Shown in pieces: positions 49,189 through 59,715 of a stretch of DNA of 64,000 nucleotides (positions are counted from its first letter, which is position 1; every line of letters starts with the position of its first letter). The DNA is from Cyclospora cayetanensis (taxonomy: Eukaryota > Apicomplexa > Conoidasida > Eucoccidiorida > Eimeriidae). Position numbers and translations under genes: made by a program. The notes under the pieces are model-generated. The model saw nothing but the letters and a program-made list of their open reading frames with translations. It was not told the origin of the DNA and did no database searches. The stretch spans positions 62,001-126,000 of the forward strand of contig NW_020312057.1 in assembly GCF_002999335.1 (NCBI RefSeq), in the 5' to 3' direction.

Positions 49189-50248
49189 TGAGCTGAAAGC
49201 ATAGGCCGCACTTTGTATACGTTCCACCCGAAGGAGCTGCGAGCTTCTGGCCTCGTTGTCACGCAAGGCGTGACTCGACGAAGAGGGGAGACTACGGGGA
49301 GGCGGGCTGCTTCTGTTGCACTGCAGCAGTACTCCCCAAGACTTGTAACGGTTTCACTGGAAATCTCGAGAGAGAGAGCGAGGAAGCACTCGAAGCGCAG
49401 TACGCATGCGACAACTCCGTGCAGCCTAGCGGCCTCTAGTAGACCGTCCAGAGAGGGTAGGGCCCCTGGAGGGGGGTGTTCTAAGCGACCACTGCCAATT
49501 TGCGGCTCCCCGGATCGGTGGAAGTGTTATTTATCAGCGCCCTCTCGCTACTTGAATCAAGAAGGATCTTGAAGTCTAAGGCGTAAAGTTCTACAGATTA
49601 TTGAAGACGCCATCCATGCGAGGCGGGGACTAAGAAGCCTGGGGGGCAGCTGGTCAGGAAGGGCCCCTGAGGAAGGAGGGGGGGTTGTTGGGGTGGTTGG
49701 GGCGGTGGGGTCGTTGGTGGCTAGAGCACCCTGGCACTACGAAGCACTTCGAGAATTGTATAGTTTCTTTAAAATACTGCAGAAACTGCTTTAAACGAAA
49801 AATGAAGTACATATATATATGGCGGTAAAAAGCCGCACTCCCACGGTGTACACCCACGCTTACAAGAAAACACCCCCATGCTTACAAGTAAACATCGCGG
49901 CGCTGTTGTTGCGCGCAACAACAGCAATGGAGGTGTCAACCCCAATGAGGAGCCTTGAGGCTCCTCTTAGGCCTCCTTGATAGGCGACGTTCCAGCAGCA
50001 GCCACTGCCGCTCGCGCTGCTGCTGAGACAGCTGCAGTCGTTCCCAGAGCAGGGAACACCCACGCCAGCTCCGCGTGGCCCCCCAGAAGACAAATCAAAA
50101 GGGGGTGCCCATAAATACAGATAGCAGCCAATCTACTTCCTCTATAGGTAGCCAGGAAGGGGCGGCAGCAGCACCACCCCCCTCGCATCTAAAAACACGA
50201 TGACTGTTGACAGACAGAGGCCGCAGTTCCTCCTGCTGCGCTGTCGCT
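49189..50248. other. Intergenic region upstream of CAP-G
   Basis: It should hold the CAP-G promoter. GC-rich words are common, and a G-quadruplex motif lies at 49678-49710. A short TATATATA tract lies near 49811. No gene was recognised; the last 200 bp may contain a further 3' exon of the neighbouring minus-strand gene, because GTGAAG near its stop could be a donor. Confidence 0.45.
49678..49710 (+). other. G-quadruplex-forming motif
   Basis: Four runs of at least four G (7, 4, 4 and 4) are separated by loops of 5, 5 and 4 nt. The motif lies about 490 bp upstream of the CAP-G start codon on the strand opposite the gene. Confidence 0.85.
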
Positions 50249-52104
50249 TCACTTTCCAGTGGACGCGCCCTCCCGACCTGCTGCTGCCTGCAGTCGTCGC
50301 CAGGCAGCCACTGTCTTGGCGCGCTGCCACTCGTGCTGCAGCAGCAACAGCCTGCCCACCTCCCCAAGCCTTCCCCTCCGTTTGCTGCCCCCTCCACTGC
50401 CAAGAGCTGCAGCTGCCACAGCTCTAGGAGAGCCTCCCATGTCCTCGAGCAGCAAAAGCAGCAGCGTGGGATGCGCTACGCTGCAGCAGCCGCCGCTGCG
50501 AGCCATCCGTCGCAGCAGCCGTCGGTACAGAATTATCACACGCGACCGCTCTACTACCGAGTCTTTCGTAAGGTGCATGCGCCTCCTCTGCGCGCCACTA
50601 TAAACCTCCAGCGGGGACGCTGCAGCCGCCACTGCAGCCGCCGCTGCAGCAGGAAGCTCCCCCGTGCAAGTCTCGCCGGCAGGAGGCGCCTGGCGCAGCC
50701 CTCCGGATTCGTTGCTGCTCTCCGTGGACAGTCTGCTAGGTGTCGTCTGCGTGGGAACTCTCCTTCTCCTAAACGCAGAAATCGAGGCGATACTACTGGG
50801 TGGCTGGAGAGTGCTGCTGCTGCTACTACTGCTGCTACTACTACTGCTACTACTACTGCTACTAGTATTGCTGGTGCTGCCGGCCTTGCTCCGCGTCCTT
50901 AATCCTAAGATACGGCGCGTAGGGTGTAACAGAGCCGAGCAAACACTTGCGCTTCCCGCAGAGAACATCTGCAGCAAACTGCCCCCCCAAGACGTAGCTC
51001 TGCTGCCTCTTGTCGGAGGAGACTCGCCAGCAGAGACTGCTCGGTTTGCCGCTGCACCGTTCGCAGCAAGCGTTCCCGTTGCACTGCTGGTGGTAATCCT
51101 GGGAGGCTCAGCTGGTGGCGAGGCAGCAGCCGCAAACGCCGTCGAGACTGCTGCTGCAGAAGCAGAGGCAGCAGCAGCAGCAGCAGCCGCCCCCCTCAAA
51201 GAAACCTCTGTAGCGGCATTCGCAGCGGCGGGGAGATGCCTCAAGGCGTGCCTCGTTGCACTAGAGGCCTCAAAACTGCAGCGTGGAACGGCCTGACGCG
51301 GATGCGCCTCTGCTTTACGGCGTGTAAGCCAACCAGCAGCATCTTCCTCAGCAGAAACACCTCGAATTGCTGGAAAAGAGGCTGCTGAGGCCATGTTCTC
51401 GGGTTCCTCCCCAACCACAACACACGATGCCCCCGTCTTCACAGCTTTTCTCGAGTCGGGGGGTCCAACTTGACTGACGCAACACTGCTGCCATGGCTCC
51501 TTCACTGCGGCTGCACAGTCCTCCGCTGGCTGCTGCTTGCGCCTTTTCCTAGGAGGCCGACCATCAACTACCCCCCCAGCAGAATGCATTGGAACTGATG
51601 CCTCTGTAGTAGTAGTAGCCGAAGCGGATGCCTCTGCAGTTGTGGTAGTTGCTGGAACTGATGCCTCTGCAGTTGTACTAGTTGCTGGAACTGATGCCTC
51701 TGCAGTTGTACTAGTTGCTGGAACTGATGCCTCTGCAGTTGTAGTAGTAGCTGAAATAGATGCCGCTGTAGTTGTAGTAGTAGCTGAAATAGATGCCGCT
51801 GTAGTCGTAGTAGCTGGTGCAACAGGATGGCGAGCAGCGGGGAGACAGCGCGGTGTAGCTGCATCACGATGGAGGCCACCCCACGCTGCAGCAGCCGCTG
51901 CTGCAGCTGAGCGAGCGATCCTTCGATCGGGAGAGATCGACGAGGAAACCCCCACCTGCTTCGCTTCTGCATTTGCTTCTGTGCATGCAGCAGCTGCCTG
52001 CCCCCTCCTGCTGCACGGCCTGCTCGAACGCAGCTGCGGCTGTGGTGCTACAGCAAGCCTTCTGCGAGACAGCAAACCACGATACCCCTCCCGCTGCCAG
52101 CATT

Positions 52105-52135
<31 letters not shown>

Positions 52136-52591
52136 ACTATCGCCAAACTCCTTAGAGGTGCAGCAGTAGCGGCGGCTGCTGCTGCTGCTGCTACAAGTCT
52201 CTTCACATACACCCGAACATCCCTCGGGGGTAGGAGAAGAAACTTCACTGCAGTCACAGGTACTGCCACTGCTGCTGCGAATGCTGCTGTTTCTCGCATG
52301 GGGTGTGCTGCTGCGGCTGCGACTGCTGCTGCTGTTGAGATCTATGGTAATGCAAACATCGTCTAGTCCGCTTCCCTCGGCGTCTGAGCTGCTGCTTCTG
52401 CTGCTGCTGCTGCAAGAACCGATATGACTACCTGAGTGCCGCGTCGCTGCTTTCCTGCAGCCGCTCACAGCTGCAACAGAGATATCTGATGGAGAAGCAG
52501 CTTCTGTCGCTGCTTTTTCACGTCCTCCTGCGCCTCCTGCTGCTGCAGCTCGGCTCCGCAGACTTCGCAGCCGGTACGGAGAGGCCTCCAT
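50249..52591 (-). CDS. Hypothetical Ser/Ala/Thr-rich protein
   Basis: A 780-codon frame from ATG at 52591. It is not recognised as a family member. Residues 1 to about 660 are low complexity: Ser runs, Ala runs and an 11-residue tandem repeat (AEASVPATSTT) coded by 51606-51803. The C-terminal 110 residues look more ordered, with basic helices around RMHLTKDSVVERSRV, then ILYRRLLRRMARSG, then LLLLQHEWQRAKTVAAWRRL. The LYRR tripeptide recalls LYR-motif mitochondrial assembly factors, but those are small proteins and the resemblance is thin. The gene is on the same strand as CAP-G and separate from it. The frame may be part of a longer spliced gene: several GT and AG sites flank it. The ordered C-terminus is the main reason to believe that this frame, and not its overlapping shadows, is the real one. 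Confidence 0.5.
51606..51803 (-). repeat. Six tandem 33-bp units coding an 11-residue repeat
   Basis: Units start at 51606, 51639, 51672, 51705, 51738 and 51771. On the minus strand they code AEASVPATSTT and variants (Ala/Ile/Ser/Thr changes). Two neighbouring units are identical, which suggests recent duplication. Confidence 0.92.
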
Positions 52592-52869
52592 CTGAAGACC
52601 ATGAAGACTTGCCCGCTGTCAGTTGAGGCAGCTGCAGCAAGCCTAAGCCTGCTACTGCAGTGTGTAATAGAGGGCTGCGGCTCGCTCCTGCTGCTGCTGC
52701 AGTGCAGGGAGCCTGCCCTGCTGCAGATCTTTTACAAGCGTGGAGAAAACTTGCCGACAATAAACACTTCCGACGACACCGCTCTTGCTGCTGCTCTACA
52801 GGATACCACCATACAGCGATTGATCCCCCCAGTATCTCAGGCTTCACGACATTTCGCCTTTCTGTCAGC

Positions 52870-53274
52870 TCAAACTTGCGTTTCTTGAGACGGAAGTACG
52901 CCCAGCAGATCGGCAGGAACTGCAGATGGCCACCCTGCTGCGCACTGCTTTTCGCGCAGCCTTGCTGCTGCTGCCTGTGTAGTCGTAAGAGCCGCTGCCG
53001 CAGCTGCAGTGCCGTAAACAAGAAAATAAACGGGTTCAAAGCGCAGTTGCTGCATCCAATGTTTATCCAAAAGTGTCAATTCCGAGAAATTCCGCTTGTT
53101 TAGTGCAAGTCCCTTTCCACCCGCTCGCCTACACCAGCCGCAGCTGCTTCTGCTGCTCCTCCAGCCCACACCACGAGAACGGCCAAGTGTAACAACGCGT
53201 GCAGGGGATGCCGCGCTGCAACTGCTGCTTCGACAAAGCAATTCGGCGGTCACGCTTTTAGAAACTTGAGCCAT
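52870..53274 (-). CDS. Small protein with one predicted membrane helix
   Basis: A 134-codon single-exon frame with an ATG start, free of long homopolymers except a short Ala run. The first 45 residues are rich in Ser, Arg and Ala with few acids, like a mitochondrial targeting sequence. Then comes LNKRNFSELTLLDKHWMQQL, then one hydrophobic segment (PVYFLVYGTAAAAAALTTT), a basic stretch and a hydrophilic end. This layout fits a small inner-membrane subunit, but no family was recognised. It lies upstream of the 780-codon gene on the same strand and is divergent from the aspartyl-tRNA synthetase gene. Confidence 0.42.
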   Translation of the reverse strand: MAQVSKSVTAELLCRSSSCSAASPARVVTLGRSRGVGWRSSRSSCGWCRRAGGKGLALNKRNFSELTLLDKHWMQQLRFEPVYFLVYGTAAAAAALTTTQAAAARLREKQCAAGWPSAVPADLLGVLPSQETQV

Positions 53275-53850
53275 AAAAGCTCAAATAGAGCAACTAACGC
53301 AGCAATTGCCGCGCGATAAATAGCTATCGCCGATACGCCAAAGCTCCTCCACTCCTGTGGCCGCTGCTACACAGGCACTGCTGCTACGGCTGCTGCTACG
53401 GCTGCTGCTGCTGTTGAGGCGAGGCTGGTTGTGTGGCTGTGATTTGCCCTTTACGCGCGGCACCTCTGGTACCAAATGGGAAATTATTTTCTCTGGCGTG
53501 AACTTCAGTGCGCTCGGAGAGTATTTAAGGTGTGTACTGGCCCTCTAGCGTCTGTTGCCTGTGTGCCGCTGTTGCAGTGCATGCACTCTCGGCGGATTGC
53601 AAATCTATAAAATGCAGCATGGGACAGAGACACTGTGGGCCCTGTGGCAAGAGGGCGCCTTTCTTCGTCATTAGCTGCTGCTCGCGTGCTCATGCAGTTG
53701 CTAGGCGTGTTATTGCTGCGTAATGGTGTGGCTGCGTAGGTTCCTGTGCAGCAGCATGCATGCGCTTGTTTCACATGTGGCCAAGGGACCTGAGCGACGG
53801 CTGTTCCTACACTTGCGCTGCGCGTGTGCTGCAGCAGCAGCAGCAGTCGA
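53275..53850. other. Divergent promoter region
   Basis: It lies between the small minus-strand gene and the aspartyl-tRNA synthetase gene, and it must hold start signals for both. TATTTAAG is at 53522-53529. No other gene was recognised. Confidence 0.45.
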
Positions 53851-56800
53851 ATGCTGCTTGCGAGGTGGCCGTCAAGCAGTGCCCCATGTCTTGTACTCTC
53901 GCTAGTCATTAGGCAGCTCTGGTTGCTGTGGGTGTTGCTGCTGCTACACTTAATGCTTGCAGGCGCCTACACCCGCAGAGTCTCTCAGCTCTTTCTGTTT
54001 CCATCACTCCACAATAGGCAGAACCCCCAGCAGCTGCATCTGCAGGTTCAGCAGCAGCCGCCGCTGCCCTCCCTGCGGCAAACCAGCAATTGCGCGTTTG
54101 GGCAGCTGTCCATACACCGTGGCTGTCTTTCAGACAAAGCCGTCGCATCCCCTCCCCCCCGCCGACTTCTTTACGTTGCTTTCAAGAGGGGAGCAGGCGC
54201 AGAGACTTCCTCAACGAACAGTGCCACAATGAAGCGCACAGAAGGGACGCCTGCTGCGTCGGGGAACTGCCCGCCTCCCCCCGAGCCGAAGGAGCTTTCC
54301 CCCGAGGAGCAGAAGCTCAAGGCAGAACGGGAAGCTCGAAAGAAGGCCAAGGAGGAGGAGAAGGCGGCAAAGGAGGCCGCCAAACTCGCAAAGAAGCAAG
54401 CGCAAGGTCAAGTGCTACACCCGAACCCTGTCCCTCAAGACAGCGTGCCTTTGAACACGCAGGCAGCCACCAACCAAGCGGGAGAGAGAGCGACTGAGCG
54501 TTGTGTCAGTGCGTAGCCTTGCGGTGACCCCACTGCGCGTGTAGGAGGAGCAGTATTCTTGACCTTGTGGGGGAGGTGAAGGCTTTGACCGTGTTTTTCG
54601 CAGAGGCAGCGGCTGCGGTGCTCGTCAAAGAGTCCTCTGACTTCGAGGCAGATAGCTTTGGCTACTGGCCCCTCGTACAATCAGAAGGAGGCCCCTCCTC
54701 TGGCCTTAAAGCCGCCGCCAAACGGCAGTGGGTGCCGGTTGGGCAGCTGGACGCGAAGGAAGGCGAGAGTGTCTGGGTCAGAGGACGCCTGCAGGATTCT
54801 CGATGCAAGGGTGTGTGTCTCCTGTGAATGAGTGGGCTTGGAGACACTTAGGGAGGTGATGGCTTCAGCAGCGCGCTTGAGAATAGCGTCCTTTTTTCTG
54901 CCTCTGGCCTCCCGATATCATCTGGGGCCCTGTCTGTTGCCGTCCATCAACGTGCCTTCCGGGTTGCGTCTTCACCGCACTGCGCATTCCCACTGCTCCT
55001 TTCATCTGTCTGTCTGCCGCTGTTTCGAACGCTGTGTCTGGGGGGCTTACAAGAGAGAAAGAACGGGGAAGAGAGACACTGTGGTGGGGTCTGCAGAGAA
55101 AGTGGCCTTTGCTTCTGGTGTCATTCCGCCTGTCTTATTGCCGCCTCTCTGAATTTTCTCGTGTGGTGTGCTTCCCGTCTGACAGCGGCGTGACTTATGG
55201 TTCAATCCTCCTTCCCCTTCGGGCATCCTTTGCATGCTGCTGCTGCCGCTCCTCCTGCTCCTTTTTCTTTGCACGTTGGCGAGTTCCAGTGGGATGTGTA
55301 GGGGCTTTATTTTCACATCATCCGCAGTGGTTTTTGCGTCCACTTTTAACCCATGCATCCTACGTGTGTGTCGTGTCTCTTTCTTTCGGAGTCGTTCCAC
55401 GGTCTCCGCTTCCCTCCCCCTTTTTTCCATCCTGCTGTATTGCCTGCCTGCTCCCAAAAGGCGTGTGCAGCTCCAGTTTTCTCTTGGCCTTCCTGCTGCC
55501 TGACCTCCCTGTGTGTGCTCCGCATCCCCCTGCTGCCCCTCCGTCTATTTCTGGAAGGGGGGAATTAGGCCCTGCAGCTGCCTTTTTAGCCCCCAGCGGA
55601 GCATGCGCCTTTCTCGTAGACTCGCTCGCCACCCATGGCCCCTGCATTCGTGGTGGCTTGCCCATGAGGCCTCGTGACTGTTTTTCTTTTGTTGTGCGTA
55701 GGGTAGGGAGGGCTTGTGCATTGCGAAGGAGTCTCTTTCCTGCTGCCACGCCCTACTAACGAGTCGTCTCGCCTCTCCCCGCAAAATTTCCCGTGCCTGA
55801 ATCTCAACTTGTGCGTCTGCAGGGTCGATTGCCTTTGTCACTCTGCGGGAGGGCACCGAAACGGTGCAGTGCGTCTTTGGGGATTCTTGTTCCAAAGATC
55901 TGCTGCGATGGCTGGCCGCAGTGCCTGCGGAGTCTCTCATCGACGTCTGGGGACGCATTGTCTCTCCCCAGACCCCTGTGGCGTCCACAACTCAGCGGAA
56001 AGAGCTGCAAGGGGAGAAAGTCTTCTGCGTTGTCAAGGCAAAGAAGGAGCTTCCCTTCCAGCTGAAGGACGCGATGCAGCCGGAGGACGAGCAGAAAGAG
56101 GTCTGCCGGTGCTAAGCGTTTTGAGGACGTGCCTCCGTTTTTATGAGGGGGGGTAATGGTCCTGTTGCTGCTTCTGCTGCTTGGCGCCTGTTTGTGCTTC
56201 CAGCCGGACCTTGGATGTTTGCCGTGCTGCCCGGCTGTCTGTCTGTCTGTCTGTCTCTCCCCAGCGGCTCGATTCTCTTCGTGTAGCGCAGTTTCCTTTG
56301 TGTATGTGTGCGTTTGTGCCGCATTTACAGGGCCAGATCCGCGTCCATTTAGAGACGCGGCTGGATAATCGATGCCTCGACTTGCGTGTCTCGGGAACGG
56401 CTGCAGTCGCCAGAGTCACCTCCGAGGTGTCTCGATACTGCAGGGATTTCCTCCATCAGCACGGCTTTGTGGAGATTCACACCCCGAAGATTATTGGGGG
56501 GGCAAGTGAAGGAGGGGCTAGCTGCTTTCGCGTGCCGTATTTCAACAGAGACGCCTGCCTCGCACAGAGCCCGCAACTGTACAAACAGATGTGCATTGCC
56601 GGAGATATGGGCAAGGTCTATGAAATCGGTGAGAGGGGTTGCTGCTGCCTTTCGCGTAGACAGCTTGGCTAGCTCTGGGTGTCGCCTTGCTGCTCGCTGA
56701 TGCATCTTCTTCCTGTTTCTTTCTAGTCGCATACTACGGCTTTCCCCGACGCGGCGACATGTTCTAGGGCAGTGGCAGTATTCTTCTTCTTGCTGCTGCT

Positions 56801-58280
56801 GCTGCAGGCCCAGTCTTCCGTGCAGAAAACAGTAACACGCACCGTCACTTGTGTGAGTTTGTTGGCGTTGACTTGGAGATGGAAATCAAGGAGGACTTCT
56901 TGGAGGCCGTCGAGGTCATTGACAACCTCTTTAAGAGTATCTTCAAACGGCTCGAGGTCGATGCCGCCAAGGTTTGCTGCTGGAGTGCTTCCGGGCTGTC
57001 TGATGCAGCTGCTGCTGCGTACTGCTGTCTGGTTAGGGGCCCCATATGCGGGATTCTCAGCTCCTCTCCGTGTCGTCTTTGGGCATACCGCCTTTTCCTA
57101 GCCGTTCAAAGAAGTGAATACACACCCTTTTCTGAGAAGTTCTCCCCGACCTTCTGCTGCTGTTGCTGGTTGCCCTTTTGTTGTGTAGGATTCGGCCTTG
57201 ATCCGCGCACAGCATGACGTTCCTCCGTTCGTTTTCCTGGAGGAAACCCCGCGCCTCACGTTTGCTGAAGGCATTAAGATGCTGCGAGAAGCAGGCATCG
57301 GAGTAGACACCATACCAGAGGACCTTGCGGAATTCGACCTTTCCACTGAGCTGGAAAAGGCCCTCGGACGGCTTGTTCAGGAGAAATACAAGACGGATTA
57401 CTTCTTTCTTCTGAAGTATCCGGCAAAAGTTCGGCCCTTCTATTCTATGCCCTGCCCCAACGACCCCGTAAGGCTCTTCAGGGTTGCCTGTCCCCTCACC
57501 TCGCACGTCCTGTGGGCAGTGATTTATCACGAGGCAGCTACTACCCACCCCTCTCTTTGGCGAGGTAGCCGCGATAGACACGACGTTTGTCGATTAGCTG
57601 CAGGAGGCTTCTGGGGAGCGATCCACTTTTCTGCGTCCCTGAGAAGACGCCGCTTCCTGGGGGTCCTTTGTGAAGCAATTTCCGTTGTGGCGCGGTGTGC
57701 TTGCCACTCCTAGTGCAACTGGGAGAAGATTGTTTGCTGCACCTGCTGGAATCTGTGTGCGCGTTGTTGCAATCTGCGGGGCTCTTCTCGTAGCTATGTT
57801 GGCTGCAGTGAATTCGTATCCCGCAGTGGCCGCGGTGCCCCGCGGTGTATGTACACCTACGCTCTCTCCTATATGCACCTCTGTTGCAGAAATACTCCAA
57901 CACGTTTGACGTATTCATGCGAGGCGAAGAGATCGCCTCCGGTGCGCAGAGAGTCCATGACGCGGGGCTTCTAAGGCGGCGCTGCGAGGCTTTAGGCGTT
58001 CCTTTAGAGCAGCTGAAGAGTTACATCGACGCAATGGATTTGGGAGCTCCGCCGCATGCCGGCATGGGTGCAGGACTCGAACGAATTGTCATGCTGTACT
58101 ACGGTAAGCCACGCATGCATCGCGGAATAGACTGGACGTGCCGCTAAATATTTATGGGATAGCAGCTTCACGGTGGAGCTGCAACGGTACGGGTTGCCCA
58201 TTTGCGGGCTGCGTGCAGGCCTTGGAAACATCCGCAGGGTGTCTCTCTTCCCGCGAGACCCTAAGCGCCTTGCCCCCTAG
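53851..58280 (+). CDS. DARS: Aspartyl-tRNA synthetase, eukaryotic cytosolic type
   Basis: Charges tRNA-Asp with aspartate using ATP. Exons: 53851 or 54229 to about 54405-54510 (donor unresolved), 54604-54810, 55823-56100, 56331-56628, 56808-56971, 57189-57467, 57890-58103 and 58219-58280; joins from exon 2 on are in phase. A Lys/Ala/Glu-rich helix after the ATG at 54229 resembles the tRNA-binding extension of eukaryotic AspRS. An OB-fold anticodon domain follows (VWVRGRLQDSRCKGSIAFVT). Class II motif 1 is near FLHQHGFVEIHTPKIIGGAS, with LAQSPQLYKQM after it. Motif 2 is GPVFRAENSNTHRHLCEFVG, completed across an intron. Then VRPFYSMPCPNDP, FDVFMRGEEIASGAQR, and motif 3 GAGLERIVMLYYG. The end, VSLFPRDPKRLAP, is the usual eukaryotic AspRS terminus, so the gene is complete at its 3' end. 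The frame also runs back to an ATG at 53851, adding 126 residues with a hydrophobic stretch. Exon 3's donor (GTCTGC) is weak. Confidence 0.94.
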
Positions 58281-59715
58281 AACAACACTGGCAGAAACCA
58301 TTGCAATCCTAGTAGCAGCACGCAGGCATCGCGCTTCCCCCCTTCAATGCACTATGATGGCTTAAAAGAGACTTCTGCTCTTCCGTTCACCGCAAGCCTA
58401 CAAGTTCGCTATTTGGTTGCGCCAGCGGCAACGGGACCTGCTACAGCACGATACGGCACCCATGCTCTTCGAAGAGTTGTTGCAGTGTATGCATTGTGGG
58501 AGAGCGCTGTAGAGACTCAGCCCAAGCCTGAAAGCCACACCTCGCAGTACCAACCCTTCAACCTGTATGCAAATTAGGAGGTAGCTTCCCCATAGCTTTA
58601 AGACATAAAGGACATCGAAAACTGAGGCCTTCTAGCGGTTTGATGGGCTGCCGCTGTTACTGCGGGCTTTCCCCGCGCAGGATATCTTTCTAATCTAAAG
58701 TTTTAGGTTGCCTTCTCTTTTCGCCACTTTGAAAGGAATGCCCCCTACCTGCAGCAGCAGCTCCCTCTCCGTACGCGTCTGCCTGCTGCAGGCCCCATTA
58801 TGCTAGCGGCGTCTTTGAGCCTTCGTATGTAGAGCGAAGGCGTATAAGCCTCTCTAGTCAACCGAATCCACCGACACAACTCTCATAGGCAGCACGCTTT
58901 AAACTTCTGTTAAAAATAGTTGCGCCTGTTCCCCAGGAGGAATTGATTGAGAGGCCGCTGCACAGTGTGGTCCCTTCTGTGTAAGGACCTGCACTGGTAG
59001 AATCTACAATTCAGTAAAAATAGCGTCACAACTAGCAGCACATGCTGTTGCCGCTGCCTTCTGCACATACATCTTGGCAGGCACAAATGTGCCCGCTGTA
59101 CTGTGGGATATTACTCGTGTAGCAACCCCGCAGCAAATGGCGTCAAAATACGCGAAGTGGATAGGCCGCAACGACCGATTCGTGCTCTACATTAATTTGC
59201 TGCGACAATGCGACGAGGGTGCCCCAATCAGATCATGACCGAAAGCCAGCTCTGCCTCTGGCTGCCTTGGGATGGCCTTTTTTCATAAGCAAATAACGCC
59301 CGAAAACAGTCCTTTACAAGCTGCTCGAGCACAACAGCTCCATGTGCGGCTGCTGCTCATCTAGTTTTATCTTTTCTAATGTACAGGGTGTGCGACATAG
59401 TGGCACATTTCTGGCACCTAACGTTCCGCGGTGTGCCTAGATATCTACTGCATACACTTCCAACGGGCGTGAATGGGACACTGCATTGAGGCGGGATGCT
59501 TGGTCTGTATGCTCATAGCTCCTCCCTTTTGTTAACTCGAACGAAGTTCCTTCTCCCCGCTGGCCTCTGGCTCCTCTCGGGTGCGTCGTGGTGCTCCATG
59601 GAGGTCCACGCGCAGGCTACTGAGGTGGCGGAGATTCTGGGGATGCGTGTCTGGTCCGAGCAAAGTACTTTTAGCTCATTTGGGTCGCTGTTCATGGTTA
59701 GGGTGTGTCGCTTGA
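58281..59715. other. Tail-to-tail intergenic region
   Basis: It lies between two convergent genes and holds their 3' untranslated regions. No gene, RNA or array was recognised. An open plus-strand frame at 59496-59783 starts with a hydrophobic run but overlaps the end of the minus-strand secreted protein gene and has no support. Confidence 0.45.

Noticed and set aside
54811..55822. Several overlapping frames of 70-240 codons on both strands
   Set aside because: They lie in the 1-kb intron of the aspartyl-tRNA synthetase gene, whose flanking exons join in phase and match the family.
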